Source: Orychophragmus violaceus | Taxonomy: Eukaryota; Streptophyta; Magnoliopsida; Brassicales; Brassicaceae | Length of the DNA: 64,000 nt | Direction: 5' to 3' | NCBI GenBank assembly: GCA_030180135.1 | Contig: CM058236.1 | Coordinates: 50,078,947 to 50,142,946 of the forward strand | Shown here: one piece after another, positions 10,868 through 21,376 of the stretch | Layout of the letters: each line of letters begins with the position of its first letter | How positions within the stretch are numbered: position 1 is the first letter of the stretch | Position numbers and translations under genes: made by a program | The notes under the pieces: generated by a model | Told to the model about the DNA's origin: nothing | Databases searched by the model: none | The model's input: only the letters and a program-made list of their open reading frames with translations

Positions 10868-11518
10868 TGTTGGGAATGTCCTGAAATCTACCGTACTAAC
10901 TCTAGAAAGTATGATAAGTGTCGAGATCAGACATAAGTCATAAATACTGGGTGATCATGATGACTTGCTAGAGCCCGCTCATGATCTATAAGTTTAGGAC
11001 TTATTACCAGTATTGTATGATCCCTAAGGGTCACACACCATAGCTAACGGGAAAGTTAACAAGGAATTAATACGGTAAGATGCAAGGCATTTACTGTATT
11101 TGTACAGAGAATTGGGCCAGACAAAATACAGTCTTTTTGTCTGATTTGGGCCTTGGGCCCAAAAGCCTAATGAGCCATTAGTTTAATTACTTGGGCCCAT
11201 ATAAAGGAAGGAGGAGGCGCAGGAAGCCCTAATGCTTCAGTTGTCTGCGATTTTTTGCCTCTTTTTCTTCTCTCTCTCTGTTGATTCCAACTTGGTCTAG
11301 CAGCCTGATCCAATAGCTTGTAAGCGTGTGGATACCTGAGGAGGAGCCGGTAATCATCAGCTCTTGCAGATCTCGATATTCCATTGATTAATCCGCTGCA
11401 ATCATAAGGTAATGATCCTGATCTGTTTTGTGATTCAACTGCAAATCACCTAGATCCTAGATGATTATGTGCTAGGTTGTAACCTGACAATTACACCATG
11501 AACACACATAATCCTACA
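10868..11518 (+). repeat. Copia 3' LTR (651 bp)
   Basis: It matches the 5' LTR at all but one position by eye and is followed by the target duplication GAAAG. Confidence 0.95.
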
Positions 11519-11523
11519 GAAAG

Positions 11524-11893
11524 TCCTTCACCAGTATGTTTGATGTTGGCTGCAAGAAGAAACAAAGCCCATTAAAGAGTGAGGATTGACACCATTTTCC
11601 AAGAGTGAATACATATTTATATTTGGTTAAGATGATCCCATAGAGAGACCTCTCTGTGATTGTTCCCATTATAAAGAAAGAACTGAGTAAAATTAAACTC
11701 CATTTTTTTTTTGACGTCGACCCATCTTGATTAAGCCAAGCTATTGACAGGAAACTTAAAGATGCAAAGAAAAAAAAACATTACGTAACAAAGAGTATAT
11801 CATCATTACCTTGTGAACCATTTGGCCGTAAGCAGCAGCCCTTTTAGGGGTTGCAATACCAGCACCCGTTTACCTGCTTGAGCAGAAAGCACC
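11524..11893 (-). other. CACTA-2 interior, exon-like pieces of unknown origin
   Basis: On the minus strand an open stretch ends GTTCACAAG|GTAATG (about 11808) and, after an AT-rich interval, TTCTTGCAG (about 11555) precedes another open stretch interrupted by the copia element. This looks like two exons and an intron of a captured plant gene. I do not recognise the product. Confidence 0.35.
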
Positions 11894-12264
11894 TGCCCGA
11901 GTAAGACAAGAGGAAGCGGAGTCCGTTTTAGAGACAAGGCTAATTTGACAAACCGTACATTAAAGCCATTTTCTAATCAGACATAAAAACAGTTTTGATC
12001 CAATATAAGAAGAAGGCAGTGACAATGAAGACAGTTGAAAATCCTATAGAAATTTGAAACAATTATGCTTGACCATGAATAGACGGAAATTTTTCCTAGC
12101 CAAGCTAATGTTGTGTCGACAGTTTGAGCAGTACCAGGTTGCCGACCGCTCAAGAATATGGAACCATACTGTAGAGATTTGCATATCTTATCTCTAGTCT
12201 CAGCTTTGTTCAAGTAGAGAACTTTAACAGCAAGCTCGGCTCTGAACAAATCTAATGTAGTCAT
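11894..12264 (-). pseudogene. PEX11: Captured fragment of a peroxin-11 (PEX11) gene
   Basis: The ATG at 12264 follows TTTTTGCAG by 7 nt, as if just after a 5'-leader intron. The predicted N-terminus has the plant PEX11 signature: RAELAVKVLYLNKAETRDK, then QYGSIFLSG and QPGTAQTVD, at residues about 8-50. After VDTT a 1-nt shift gives SLARKNFRLF, again PEX11-like, and at 11932-11894 a separate stretch reads KRTPLPLVLLG, the next conserved PEX11 block. PEX11 is a peroxisomal membrane protein that promotes peroxisome elongation and division. Only the N-terminal third is present, with a frameshift and an intervening non-homologous stretch, so it is a transduplicated pseudogene fragment inside CACTA-2. 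The family is certain to my eye; the paralogue is not. Confidence 0.8.
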
Positions 12265-12724
12265 CTTCTATCTGCAAAAACACCAACAACACAGAACCTA
12301 AGATTCAACAAAACTCAGAAACAGATTCCATAAGAGAGACATGTCTTTCATCCTCTACTTTTTGGCCTCTAAATAAAATTCAGAAAGTGTTAAGAGAGCT
12401 ATAGCAAGAATGACTCTTTCGATTCTAGCAAGCCATAAACTTTCAAAGCCATATTTGATTGATGAGAAGTAAAAATGTTAGTTTTATCAAATTCAAACCA
12501 GTATATCAATTTCATGACCATAACAAAGAACGAACTGAGTTTCTTGGACATATATCAAAAACTTAACTGGGTTTTGATGATTTTGTCATGTTCACGGTCG
12601 TAAGCGAGTTGTCGTTCCAAAGCGGCAAATACCCACTTCCTAAACAAGCAGCCGTCACCAAAATCTTCCTTCTATGCTTCCTCCAAAAACCCCTAATTTT
12701 ATCAAGAAAGCCAATTAAAAATCC

Positions 12725-13168
12725 TTACTTTAAACCAAAACCCTTCCCATAGAAACTGGAATTAGCAGCCAGAGAGAGAAGCAAAACTAGAATTTCGCGA
12801 AAACAGAAAATTATTAAAAAGATATATAGAAGAGAAACAAAACCTGAGGAAATCCATGGCTCGAGTAGCTTACTGAAGTCGAACCCAGAAACCCATAGCT
12901 GAGAAACAACATGTACTTCAACTCCAAAACGGTTAAACCGAAGACAGGAATTGTGGAGCACATGATTATACCAACCAGATTCCATTTGAGATGGATTCAG
13001 AGCTGTCGGAGATCGTCTGGATTCATCTACGATGCTTCGACGGAGATAACGACGGCGAGAGAGATCAAACAAAGATCCAAGAGATTTAAGATTGTGGTAA
13101 ACTAAATTGTTGCAAAAGTTGAGCGAGAAGGCGGAGAGACGAAACGGCCACCATCTACTATGAGCCAT
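12725..13168 (-). other. Exon-like ORF with splice donor upstream of the PEX11 fragment
   Basis: A 147-codon minus-strand frame from an ATG (13168) ends at a possible donor (TTTAAA|GTAAGG at about 12733). The intron would run to the GCAG just before the PEX11 ATG. The N-terminal half is Arg- and Ser-rich and the C-terminal half hydrophobic. It may be the captured gene's 5' leader exon rather than coding. No family is recognised. Confidence 0.35.
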
Positions 13169-13540
13169 CGTTTTAGCTGAAGAGAGCGGTGACTAGATTA
13201 GAGTTTGAGAGAGAGGGCTGAAGAAGCTGTTGATTAGGGTTTGAGAGGAGAATGAATATTTTTTTTAAAATTCTATCTGAGAAATGGGATAACAAAAAAA
13301 TAACATTTTTATAATTTAATCTAACACATATGCAAAACAAAGAAGGAAAAAACCAAAGTATTGCCGCTCTTTATAATTATAAGTGGGAAAGTGAAATTTA
13401 GTTTCCCGCTAACTCATTTTTAAGCCTAGCATTTTTGAAAAGCTATAATATATAAGTTCAATCTATCAAATTATTTATAATAGCAGTTACGAAAACCGAG
13501 CTATTATAATATGCTATTAATATTCATATTTTTTGTAGTG
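13169..13540. repeat. CACTA-2 right subterminal region and TIR
   Basis: AT-rich sequence with AGCTATAATA and GCTATTATAAT repeats ends in TATTTTTTGTAGTG, the inverted counterpart of the left end. Confidence 0.75.
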
Positions 13541-14688
13541 AAGTGCACAGACGTGACAGTAGTATATAGGGTATCGAAATCCACAGAGACTCTAGATCTT
13601 AAGATATATTGTAGAACATCAAGTTAAGTTAGATGAAACAGAGAATAAGCAGTAAATCAAAACAGAACAGAAAATAAATCAATAGCAAGAGTGGTTTGTA
13701 AGCAGGTACTAAAAGCGTCAAGTCTAGGGAGTTCTCAGGAAATCAGACAAGCAGATAAACTATCAGTCAGGATCAAATTAAGTTCGGTTCTAGAACTCAT
13801 ACAAAAATATAGAACTAACCAACTTTCGTTGCGAGAATTCTCTAAGTCTAATAGCAGAAACCCAAATTTCTTTGCAATTCCTAACAGATAAAACTAGCCT
13901 TAAGTGCAAGTTCGATTTGTTCACAATTCAATTAAACCAAATTTCTTTGTGGATAATTCAATTGCTTAACCTAAATAGTTCAGATTCTAAACCACACTTT
14001 CGTGTCAATTTAATAATATAAAGTCTAGACTCTAAGTGATCAGGTTAGAAACTAGTATTAAGCACAATTCAGGTTGAAGAACAAATAAGATATGAATCCT
14101 TAACTGATAAATCAATCTAACAAGTCATGTAAACCTTAAAGAGAATCCCTAAACCTAACTATGAATCTACTCAGACATGATTAATGAAACACAAATCAAT
14201 GAATAAATAGATTGCATAAATAGAGAGTAAGAATAAAAGGGGTTCAAAATCTTCTCCAAAAGCAGGAAGCAGTACAGGTTCAGATCAGCCCCAAAAGCTC
14301 TAAAATCTCTATGCTCCAAGTATGAAAGCGTAAGTAAGCATTGCCTAAAAAATGGCTTAAAAACCCTAATATAATGATCTAATCACGGCTGGGGCTTCTT
14401 TGTAATTATGAGAAACTTCTGGGCCAAAGTGAAATTTCCAAATTCTTCATTAAACTCGCCGAGAATTTTCTGACTCACGTGTGCATCGATCGACACAAGT
14501 CTCCAAAATAGACAGTGAACTCTTCTTCCCGGGTAAATGCTCCAAAATGCTCCAGAATGCGCCATAATGTCCAAATCTGCTCCAAACGTACTTAGACCTG
14601 ATAAACACCTGTAATGACTCTAAATACACGAAAAGACTAAAACATACTTATATCATGGCCTAAAACAGGTAAAAACCATGATATATCA
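13541..14688 (-). repeat. ATH-A 3' LTR, main part
   Basis: This continues the LTR begun at 3369 (total about 1186 bp without CACTA-2) and ends CCATGATATATCA next to an inverted polypurine tract. One CGATCG box remains of the U3 pair (14487). Its partner is lost, unlike in the 5' LTR (27749/27770). Confidence 0.9.
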
Positions 14689-16073
14689 ACTCCCCCACAC
14701 TTAGCCTTTGCTTGCCCTCAAGCAAAACAGAGAATTAGAATGTGGTGAAGAGGTTTGAAAATTTTCAGAAACTCTTTTCAGCTTAGAAGCAACAACACTC
14801 AGATTCCCCTTAGTAAGCCAATGAAAGATTTACCTGCAAGGCATCAAGACCAACATATACTTCCCCCACACTTAGAAACTGTCCTGAGTAAACTCCACAA
14901 TCAATCCAGAGCATTCAAATTCACCCTACTGACTTCTATAAGCTATTAAGTGCGGTCTCACCTAAGGATTATCGATCAAAGGGCACATGGATTCTTACTC
15001 TGTTAGCTCTAGACCACCATACTATCTTTTTCTGGTTCCTTTCTTCTCTTTTCCCTTAGCAACTGATTTTTCCCCATTGGGTATCATTTTTTTTATCAGT
15101 GCTCTTCCCGTTATGGGGTGTACTTTGGACACATTCCATGGATGCACAGGAGGTAATAGGGGTCTCTACCACTCCCGCGACCACTTCGGAGCTACTAGCT
15201 CATCCTCAGTTTATTATTCTCTTTTTTTTTTTACTTCAAGGAAGGGGAGAAGGGAACCTTACTTGGACAAGTTTACAAGCTGTGCCAGAACTAACAGAGG
15301 AATCCGACTCAAGGTATACCAAGCCCTTAGGTGAGAAAATTAAGTCAAAATTAGGGGTGAAGTCAGTAAAGGATTCTCTGAATACCTGTATTGATATGGG
15401 TGTCCTTAGTAGGCTGATCTGCATTGGGTTTTCTAATAGTCATAAGCTGATCTTGCAAGCTCATCCCAATGGTTACTTAAGTTCCTGCAAGTGTTGTTGG
15501 CTTCTCAAAAATTCATTGTTCCTTACTTAAACTGTTTTGACTCGATAAAACAAATTTGGACTGACTCTAAGAAAACAAAAGCGTGCGTCAGTAGCTACCT
15601 CCCCCACACTTGAAACACACTGTCCCCAGTGGTGTCAAGCCTAGGTTCGGTAAAAGAAGAAAATGTTAAGGGGTGTGTTAGGTTCTGTCGATTTTTACCT
15701 GTCTCGCACCCGCATCGATCGTTACGCATAAATGCGACGATCGTTGCAGGGCGATTGCGACTTCGTGTCGATCGTTGCTCAGGACCGCACCGATCGCTGC
15801 AATGCGATTTTCGTGTTTAATCGATCGACACATAGGACCGTGTCGATCGTTGCATTGCGATTTCGTCAGATCAGTTAGCAGTCAGCAGTTAGTCTGTGAG
15901 AAAAATCTCAAAACTCAAACCTGAAAGCTGAAAACATCGCAAACAAGCAAAATCAAAGCAACAGATAGTCTAGAATCAAGTACAACATCCCAAACATAAG
16001 TATCAACTAGAAAAATCAAAAGAAAAGTGAAAAAGAAAAACAGAACCGATAGTCTGAAAATGGGACTCTGATC
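14689..16073 (-). other. ATH-A region between ORF1 and the 3' LTR
   Basis: No gene is supported. The inverted 11-mer TCCCCCACACT occurs near 14691, 14872 and 15600, the same phased polypurine tracts as in ATH-Z and ATH-E. Three box pairs lie at 15716/15738, 15769/15791 and 15822/15844. The plus-strand frames at 14987-15530 are chance frames that recur in the homologous stretch of ATH-E. Confidence 0.7.
15710..15855 (-). promoter_or_regulatory. Three CGATCG box pairs downstream of ATH-A ORF1
   Basis: Core pairs 15716/15738, 15769/15791 and 15822/15844 are all exactly 22 bp apart, and successive pairs start 53 bp apart. Confidence 0.6.
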
Positions 16074-17588
16074 TTACTCGCTCTCATCATCATTCCCATC
16101 CAAAGGATCAGTACTGCCCGAAGTAACGGGAGTCGGAGAACGCTGTCGACGACGACTAACATGAACGGGCTGATGAATCTGTGGCTATCTCCTGCAAGTG
16201 CAGCCACGCATGAACTCCCAAATGCTCCGTAGTATACCATCTTGACTCTCTCTCCACTCACCCTCAGAAATCTCACTCACTGGTACCGAAGGATCCGGAT
16301 AAGGACCAATGTCATATGTAGCAGCAGCAGGCTCGGGCGCAGGCGCAGAGGAAGAAGAAGGCCATGTAGAAGGCTCTCCCAGAGGATGGGCCATCGTAGG
16401 TACACTGCGCTGATCGTTCGTAGGAGGCTGGAAACTTAAAGCAGCCAATGTATCAATCCTGGTCAGATCAGCAGCAGGAAGATCTACACCACACTTCCTA
16501 GCGTGTGTGTCATAGTAAACCCATATACGTCTCTCCTTCAGCCAAGTAGCACTCTGCAGGTGGGTCAAATCCATGAATACCTCTTTGTCATCACGCTCCA
16601 TACCCTGCAAAGGGATCCTGCAGTGCTGAAAAATAGGAGTAAGCAAACTCCCTACTGTCTCAGTGCTCTTCCCATCTAATGTCTTATTCGTCAATGAGCA
16701 CAAGTGATGAGCAAACACAGCTCCTAAGTTTAGATCCCTAGTAGGATCTCTCAAGTCAGAACCAGCAAACAGCTCTCTCAGCCCAATGAAAAGTACCTCC
16801 AGCTCATTCTTTCGCATCTTGTTTGCCTCGGCTTTGCATAGCAGCGTGTAACCCAAGATGCATATCACATATTGCATCACCGGATGCCTGACCTGAATCT
16901 GCTTCGTAGTCCTCGAGTCATATGGTCCATGACCAAAATGGTCCCAAAAATGCTGCGCTTCCTGTCTATCCTACTCAAGAGCTATACCGCAACATGTGGG
17001 CTCCACACTAAATCCATAAATACGGCAGATATCAAGAAATGAAAGCCGATACCTGGCTCCCAGACACCTGAAAGTAAAGATACCCCCAGAAGCTCTCCGA
17101 CAGTACGGATCAGGATAGTAGACTCTGCAAGTAGCCAGCAACTGTCTAACTAGATCAAGGTAAAGTGGGTAGTACTGCATAGGCATCGTCCCCAAGCCAA
17201 TGGCCTTAACCAATGTATGCACCTGCCTATCAATGCCTAGGATCTTGAAGGTCTTATAATCAGCAAATTTGGTTGGCAAAACGTCCATATCCAACCAACA
17301 GTTGTAGAGCAACGTATCATAGTCATCCCAGTGCTATGATATCGGCCGGTTAATGAAATATGCATCCTTAGCCAAATCCTTAGGCGCTTTGCCGCAATCT
17401 TTATCTTTCGAAATCTCGGCTCCCCCTTCCTTAGGCCAAGGCCACTGTATGGCATCACAGTCTCGCTAATACGGCTCAGGCAGTGGCGAGTCTCGTGTAA
17501 ACCACTCGTCTGGTATAGAAATCTGATCTGCATCTGCTGGAGTAGCTCTGTCGCGTTTACGAGGTTGTCTGCGAGGAGGCATCTTCAT
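16074..17588 (-). pseudogene. ATHILA ORF-1 family protein, ATH-A (pseudogene, single frame with four TAG stops)
   Basis: From the ATG at 17588 one frame of 505 codons runs to a TAA at 16074, matching the intact ATH-C protein (513 aa) along its whole length: the PPEW-like start, TLLYN...PTKFADY near residue 95, GLGTMPMQ, LVRQLLA.CRV, TFRCLGARY, DICRIYGFS, LLCKAEANKMRKNELE, GAVFAHHLC, TVGSLLTPIF and the basic Ser/Arg/Pro C-terminus. It is broken by four in-frame stops, all TAG (after PEPY; before HWDDY; after ALE; after CTCRR). There are no frameshifts, so decay is by point change. The function of the family is unknown; its position downstream of the gag-pol region is where env-like genes sit in related elements, but I see no signal peptide or membrane anchor. 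Confidence 0.85.
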
Positions 17589-18202
17589 TACACTGCCAGA
17601 CATCCCAAACCAACATCTAATCATCATGGATTCAAGTTTCAGAAGCTAAAAATCGAACTTTTTTACCTTAGGTTCGCTTCTGAAAAATCGAGATTAAGAG
17701 AACATACCTTGGTTTCGGCTTAAATTGATTAGAGATATGGATAGAGCACGAAAAATAAAGTAGGTTAGAGCTTTGAATCGTTAGAATCGAGCAAGAAATG
17801 AGTGAGAAATCGAAAGGGGAAATCGGCTAGGGTTTATCGCGAGAAAGAAATAAAGAAGAAGAAAGAAGAAAGAAAATTTCTCGGGACTTACCTGCTCGCG
17901 CTTGCATTGACCGTTGCAAGGCGACTTCAATCGTTCGTTAAATCCCGTTGCAGCGACCGTTGCACAGGACCGCAACGATCGTCACAAGGAGATTCTTCTT
18001 CGTCAAATCACCTGCATCGATCGTCACAATAAGTGCAACGATCGACGCAGTTCTCCAGACTCGTATTCTGCAGTGAAAACACACCAAAAACAAAACGTAA
18101 AATCCTAGGAAAAACACCAAAAAGAATATGTACAAACTAAACAGTGGGTTGCCTCCCACTCAGCGCTTGTTTAAGGTCATTAACTTGACCGGACGAACAA
18201 GA
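17589..18202 (-). other. ATH-A ORF1 leader with probable intron
   Basis: The leader holds the hairpin (18160-18143), box pairs 18039/18018 and 17976/17954, donor CAG|GTAAGT (17894-17886) and acceptor GGCAG (AG at 17594-17593) 4 nt before the ORF1 ATG. The implied intron is 17891-17593. Small frames on both strands here are not supported. Confidence 0.6.
18143..18160 (-). other. Conserved stem-loop (ATH-A)
   Basis: The same 18 nt as in ATH-Z, read on the minus strand, lies 43 nt after the tail stop. Confidence 0.7.
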
Positions 18203-20925
18203 TCAGGCTCCTGGAGGTTTCGACTGTGAGTGCCTCTGCGAAAGTCTCCTCATCCAAGGTGGAGAGTAAGCCTTGTCAGTGTGAGCTCGTCCAAGGAACA
18301 AAGGGATGCGACGTTCTCCGGCATTCACAGCAGTAAAGTTAGTAGAACTGAGCTTGGAAGATGCGTACCTTTGCTTTGGTGAGGTTCTGATGTCAGGAGC
18401 TTTCTTCTTAGAAGCAGTTGCAAGCTCAGAAGATGTTAGAGTGGAATCTGCAGAAACCACCATCTTCTCCTCTCCAGGATCAGAAACTAAAGTCTCACTC
18501 TTCTGCGCTTCCTGTCCACCTCAATTCTAAAGGTTTGACCATCAATCTTTGGCTTGCGCAGCATATCCATCTCAAAGTGTTGAGGCTCATCTTCCAGATG
18601 AAGATCAATCAGACCATGCCTCACATCAATCTTCGCACCAGCTGTGGCTAAGAAAGGTCTTCCCAGTATTAGAGCATCGTCCGGATGACTGTCGTACTTA
18701 AGCACCACAAAATCTGTCGGGACTAAGTAGTTTCCAACTCTGACTGGGACATCCTCAAGAATTCCATCTGGAATCCTTCTTGACTGATCAGCTAGGACAA
18801 GAGAAGTCCTAGTGGGTGAAAAATCTGTACATCCCCAGCTTCTCTGCCACAGAGTTTGGCATGAGATTTCCAGCAGCTCCTAAATCACACAAAGAGCGCC
18901 TAAAGCTATCCTCAAAGATGGAACAACTCAGCACAAACATAGGATCAGGTAGCTTCTTGGGAATCTGAGTTAGCAGCAAATCACTGATTTTTTTAGGGAT
19001 CACTATCACCCAATCTTTCAACACTTTGTCCATAGGCAGCATCTTCTCTAAGTATCTCTGCACACAAGGGTGATATGGTGGATCATCAGGTTGTGGATCT
19101 TCTTCCAACTTCTCATCCATCACTTTCAGCTGTCTGGCTTCATCAAGTTCCTGTTGAGATATCTCAAACACATTAGGAGAAGGTGTAGTAAGCTTGTGAG
19201 CTTTCTCTTCAGCAGTACTGGAAGAAACAAGTATGTCTGTCTCACGACATGCAACGATCGACGCAAGAGGTGCATCGATCGATGCAGCAAATTCATCACA
19301 AATTCCAACCGACAATTTTGCTTCAGTCTCGGATTTTTCAGCTTCTTCCACGAGTTCAGCTGTCTTAAACTAAAATTTCTCTCCTCGGTTTGACCCATCA
19401 TCAGTATGAACTGACCAAGCTTTAATGTGGGTATCCATAACATTTTTCCCTTTTACTGAGCTTGAAATTTGGTTCACTTGGGTATCCAACTGCTTCACAT
19501 GTGTACTCAAGGATTAAAACTTCCCATTAAGATCCTCATACACAGCGTCCAGCTTCTTGTTGAAGTCCATAGCAGTCTAGTCTGACCCTCCAGCAATTGT
19601 TCCATCATTGCTTCCATCTTGCTCTCATGAGCACTAGCAGCAGGAGGTGTCTGATATGAGGAGTATCCATAAGTCCTCTGATAAGAATTACCTTGCTGAA
19701 AAGGTTTCTGATAACCAGCAGTCTGTCCATATCCAGAAGAGTTTTGGTTGCTTGTGTAAGCACACTTCTGTCCACCATTAAAGAACTTATTATCTTGCTG
19801 ATTTCCAAACCTGTTTTTTTGGAACCCAGAGCCACTAATGTAGTTCACATCCTCTTCCTGGTGATCTTCTTCAGCTCCAAACACCTCAACATTCTGAGCA
19901 AAGTGGACAGCCTTCTTTGCAGTCAACAAACTGTGAACAGTGTCCAACTTGTTCCTAATATCAGCTATCTCCAGATTATCTATCTTCCCACTAGACTCTT
20001 TCCTTCTCCTATCAGCAGTCTTGGTGCTATTACTGTTCACCAAGTTATCAATAAGTGTCATAGCCTGTTCAGGAGTCCTTGTATTGAAATTGCCATTGCT
20101 GGCATTATCCAATGCAGACTGATAATGTAGATCAATGCCTCTGAAGAATATGCCCAGCAGCGTCACTTCAGAGAATCCATGGTGAGGGGAGTCACGTTAG
20201 TACTTCTTAAACCTCATCCAAGCAGACTTAAGAGGCTCTATAGGACCTTGGGTGAAGGTGAGAATATCCTGTCTAGACTTATCCGAGCAAGCATCATCAT
20301 AAAAGTGCCTCAAGAACTCTCTCTTCACAGAATCTCAAGTAGTATACTTCCCAGTTGGAAGTTGTTTCAGCCAAGCTGCAGCCTCTCCAGCGAGAGAATA
20401 GGGGAAAAGCTTGAGATAAAGATAATCATAGTTCACCCCATTATACTTCATTCCAGTGATGAAGTCCTCAAAGTCATCAATATGATCCATCGGTTGCTCA
20501 TGTGGGAGACCATGGAAAGGATTCTGCCTCAGAAGAGAGTAGACAGTCTTAATCTCAAAATCATTCCTCTCAAATCCAGGAGGTACAATTGCTGACCGGT
20601 TAGCATAGAACTCATCCGGTCGGTTGTAGTCAGCAAGAGTCCTATCATTAGCAGGAGGATTTATCATCTGCCTTTGACCTTCAGGTTCAGGTTCAGGTTC
20701 AGGGATCACACGTCCCTCAGCATCAATCCTTATCCCAGCATCATTGTACGGGTTGTTCTGTTGGTCTCTCAGAACACCCTGAGCATTAGGTCTCAAAATC
20801 AAGCGATTGTTGTTTATCCTTGCTCGTTTACCTTTTCTGTTTGTTCTCTCTAGTCTAGCAAGTTCCTCAAGCATGAGATTCACGAGATTCGAGTTCGGAT
20901 TTCTTCTGGTCTCACGCGTCTGCAT
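18203..20925 (-). pseudogene. ATH-A gag-protease-tail, copy 3 (most complete, multiply broken)
   Basis: The ATG at 20925 opens an Athila-type Gag: N-terminal Asn/Arg-rich part, an (EP)n stretch (EPEPEPEG), then the retrotransposon Gag core (PPGFERNDFEIK, LKLFPYSLAGEAAAWL, FDDA-type FYDDA, ITLLGIF-like VTLLGIFF). A Gln/Gly/Tyr-rich C-terminal part follows. A decayed protease region runs from about 18900 (SLCDLGAAGNLMP, then DDALILGRPFLATAGA), where the catalytic DSG-type motif is replaced by DLG. The segment 18463-18203 is the conserved C-terminal tail. Breaks are TGG to TGA after KYTT, CAA to TAA after KKY, a shift after GQTR and a shift before the tail. RT and integrase are absent. Confidence 0.8.
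19249..19288 (-). promoter_or_regulatory. Intragenic CGATCG box pair, gag copy 3
   Basis: Cores at 19255 and 19276, 21 bp apart, lie inside gag and are read as SIDAPLASIVA. The pair is present in all three gag copies (22053/22074, 24853/24874). Confidence 0.55.
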
Positions 20926-20943
20926 AAACCGTCAGTAATCGTA

Positions 20944-21031
20944 GTGCAACGATCGATGCTAGGATGCAACGATCGATTCAACTCTAGTCGCCTTGAGTCG
21001 ATCGATTCAAAAGATGCAACGATCGATGCGA
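20944..21031 (-). promoter_or_regulatory. Two CGATCG box pairs in the gag leader, copy 3
   Basis: Core pairs lie at 20950/20970 (20 bp) and 20999/21020 (21 bp) between PBS and gag ATG. Copies 2 and 1 have the same pairs at 23749/23769, 23798/23819 and at 26552/26572, 26601/26622. Confidence 0.6.
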
Positions 21032-21137
21032 AGCGGATTCAGACCTGGAACAGAGAAAACAGAGAATAAGTAACAAAAATAAAAACGAAAATCCTAGTCT
21101 AAACTTTAAATTCAAATCTATCGAAGACTCAAAAGAG

Positions 21138-21155
21138 TCCCCGGCAACGGCGCCA
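21138..21155 (-). other. Primer binding site, ATH-A copy 3
   Basis: On the minus strand it reads TGGCGCCGTTGCCGGGGA, the site usual in Athila elements (tRNA-Asp type by family knowledge). It is repeated at 23937-23954 and, with one mismatch, at 26741-26758. Confidence 0.9.
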
Positions 21156-21161
21156 AAAACT

Positions 21162-21376
21162 TGATACGATCAGAGTTTTAATCCCTAGATCTACACTGCA
21201 AGTGCACAGACGTGACAGTAGTATATAGGGTATCGAAATCCACAGAGACTCTAGACCTTACATAAGATTGTAGAACGTCAAGTTAAGCTAGGTGAAACAG
21301 AGAATAAGCAGTAAATTAAAACAGAACATAAAATAAATCAATAGCAAGAGTGGTTATAAGCAGGTACAAAAAGTGT
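21162..21376 (-). repeat. Truncated LTR fragment between gag copies 2 and 3
   Basis: It holds the last ~215 bp of the LTR (inner end) and then jumps into protease sequence. The junction reads GTACAAAAAGTGTAGAGG, where LTR (AAAAGCGT) and protease (AAAGTGT) share a short match. Confidence 0.85.

Larger units (their letters stand above)
4145..11518 (+). mobile_element. Ty1/copia retrotransposon with intact gag and decayed pol
   Basis: It has two 651-bp LTRs, a PBS matching initiator tRNA-Met, a polypurine tract and the 5-bp target duplication GAAAG (4140-4144 and 11519-11523). The LTRs differ at one position that I can find (A or G in GATCTGTTTTRTGATTC). Gag is open and full length, whereas pol is collinear but full of stops and frameshifts. 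The LTR identity indicates recent insertion, so this copy was probably mobilised by proteins from elsewhere. Confidence 0.95.
3410..13540. mobile_element. CACTA-2, non-autonomous CACTA (En/Spm-type) transposon carrying gene fragments
   Basis: The ends are CACTACAAGAAAAATGA on the left and, inverted, CACTACAAAAAATATGA on the right; about 22 of the first 28 terminal bases match. A 3-bp target duplication, AAG, flanks it (3407-3409 and 13541-13543), as expected for CACTA elements. Subterminal short AGCTATA and GCTATAAT repeats occur at both ends. Without the nested copia it is about 2.75 kb. No transposase is visible. It carries a PEX11 fragment and exon-like pieces, so it resembles a Pack-type element. 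It sits in the ATH-A LTR, whose two parts join perfectly once it is removed. Confidence 0.9.

Noticed and set aside
14987..15530. Overlapping plus-strand frames (115 and 143 codons) in ATH-A
   Set aside because: They recur in ATH-E only because the DNA is homologous, lie antisense to the element, and show no family pattern.
15710..15855. Regular CGATCG boxes as a CRISPR-like array
   Set aside because: Boxes are short palindromes in pairs inside retroelements, without uniform repeats and spacers or cas genes; the DNA is plant nuclear.
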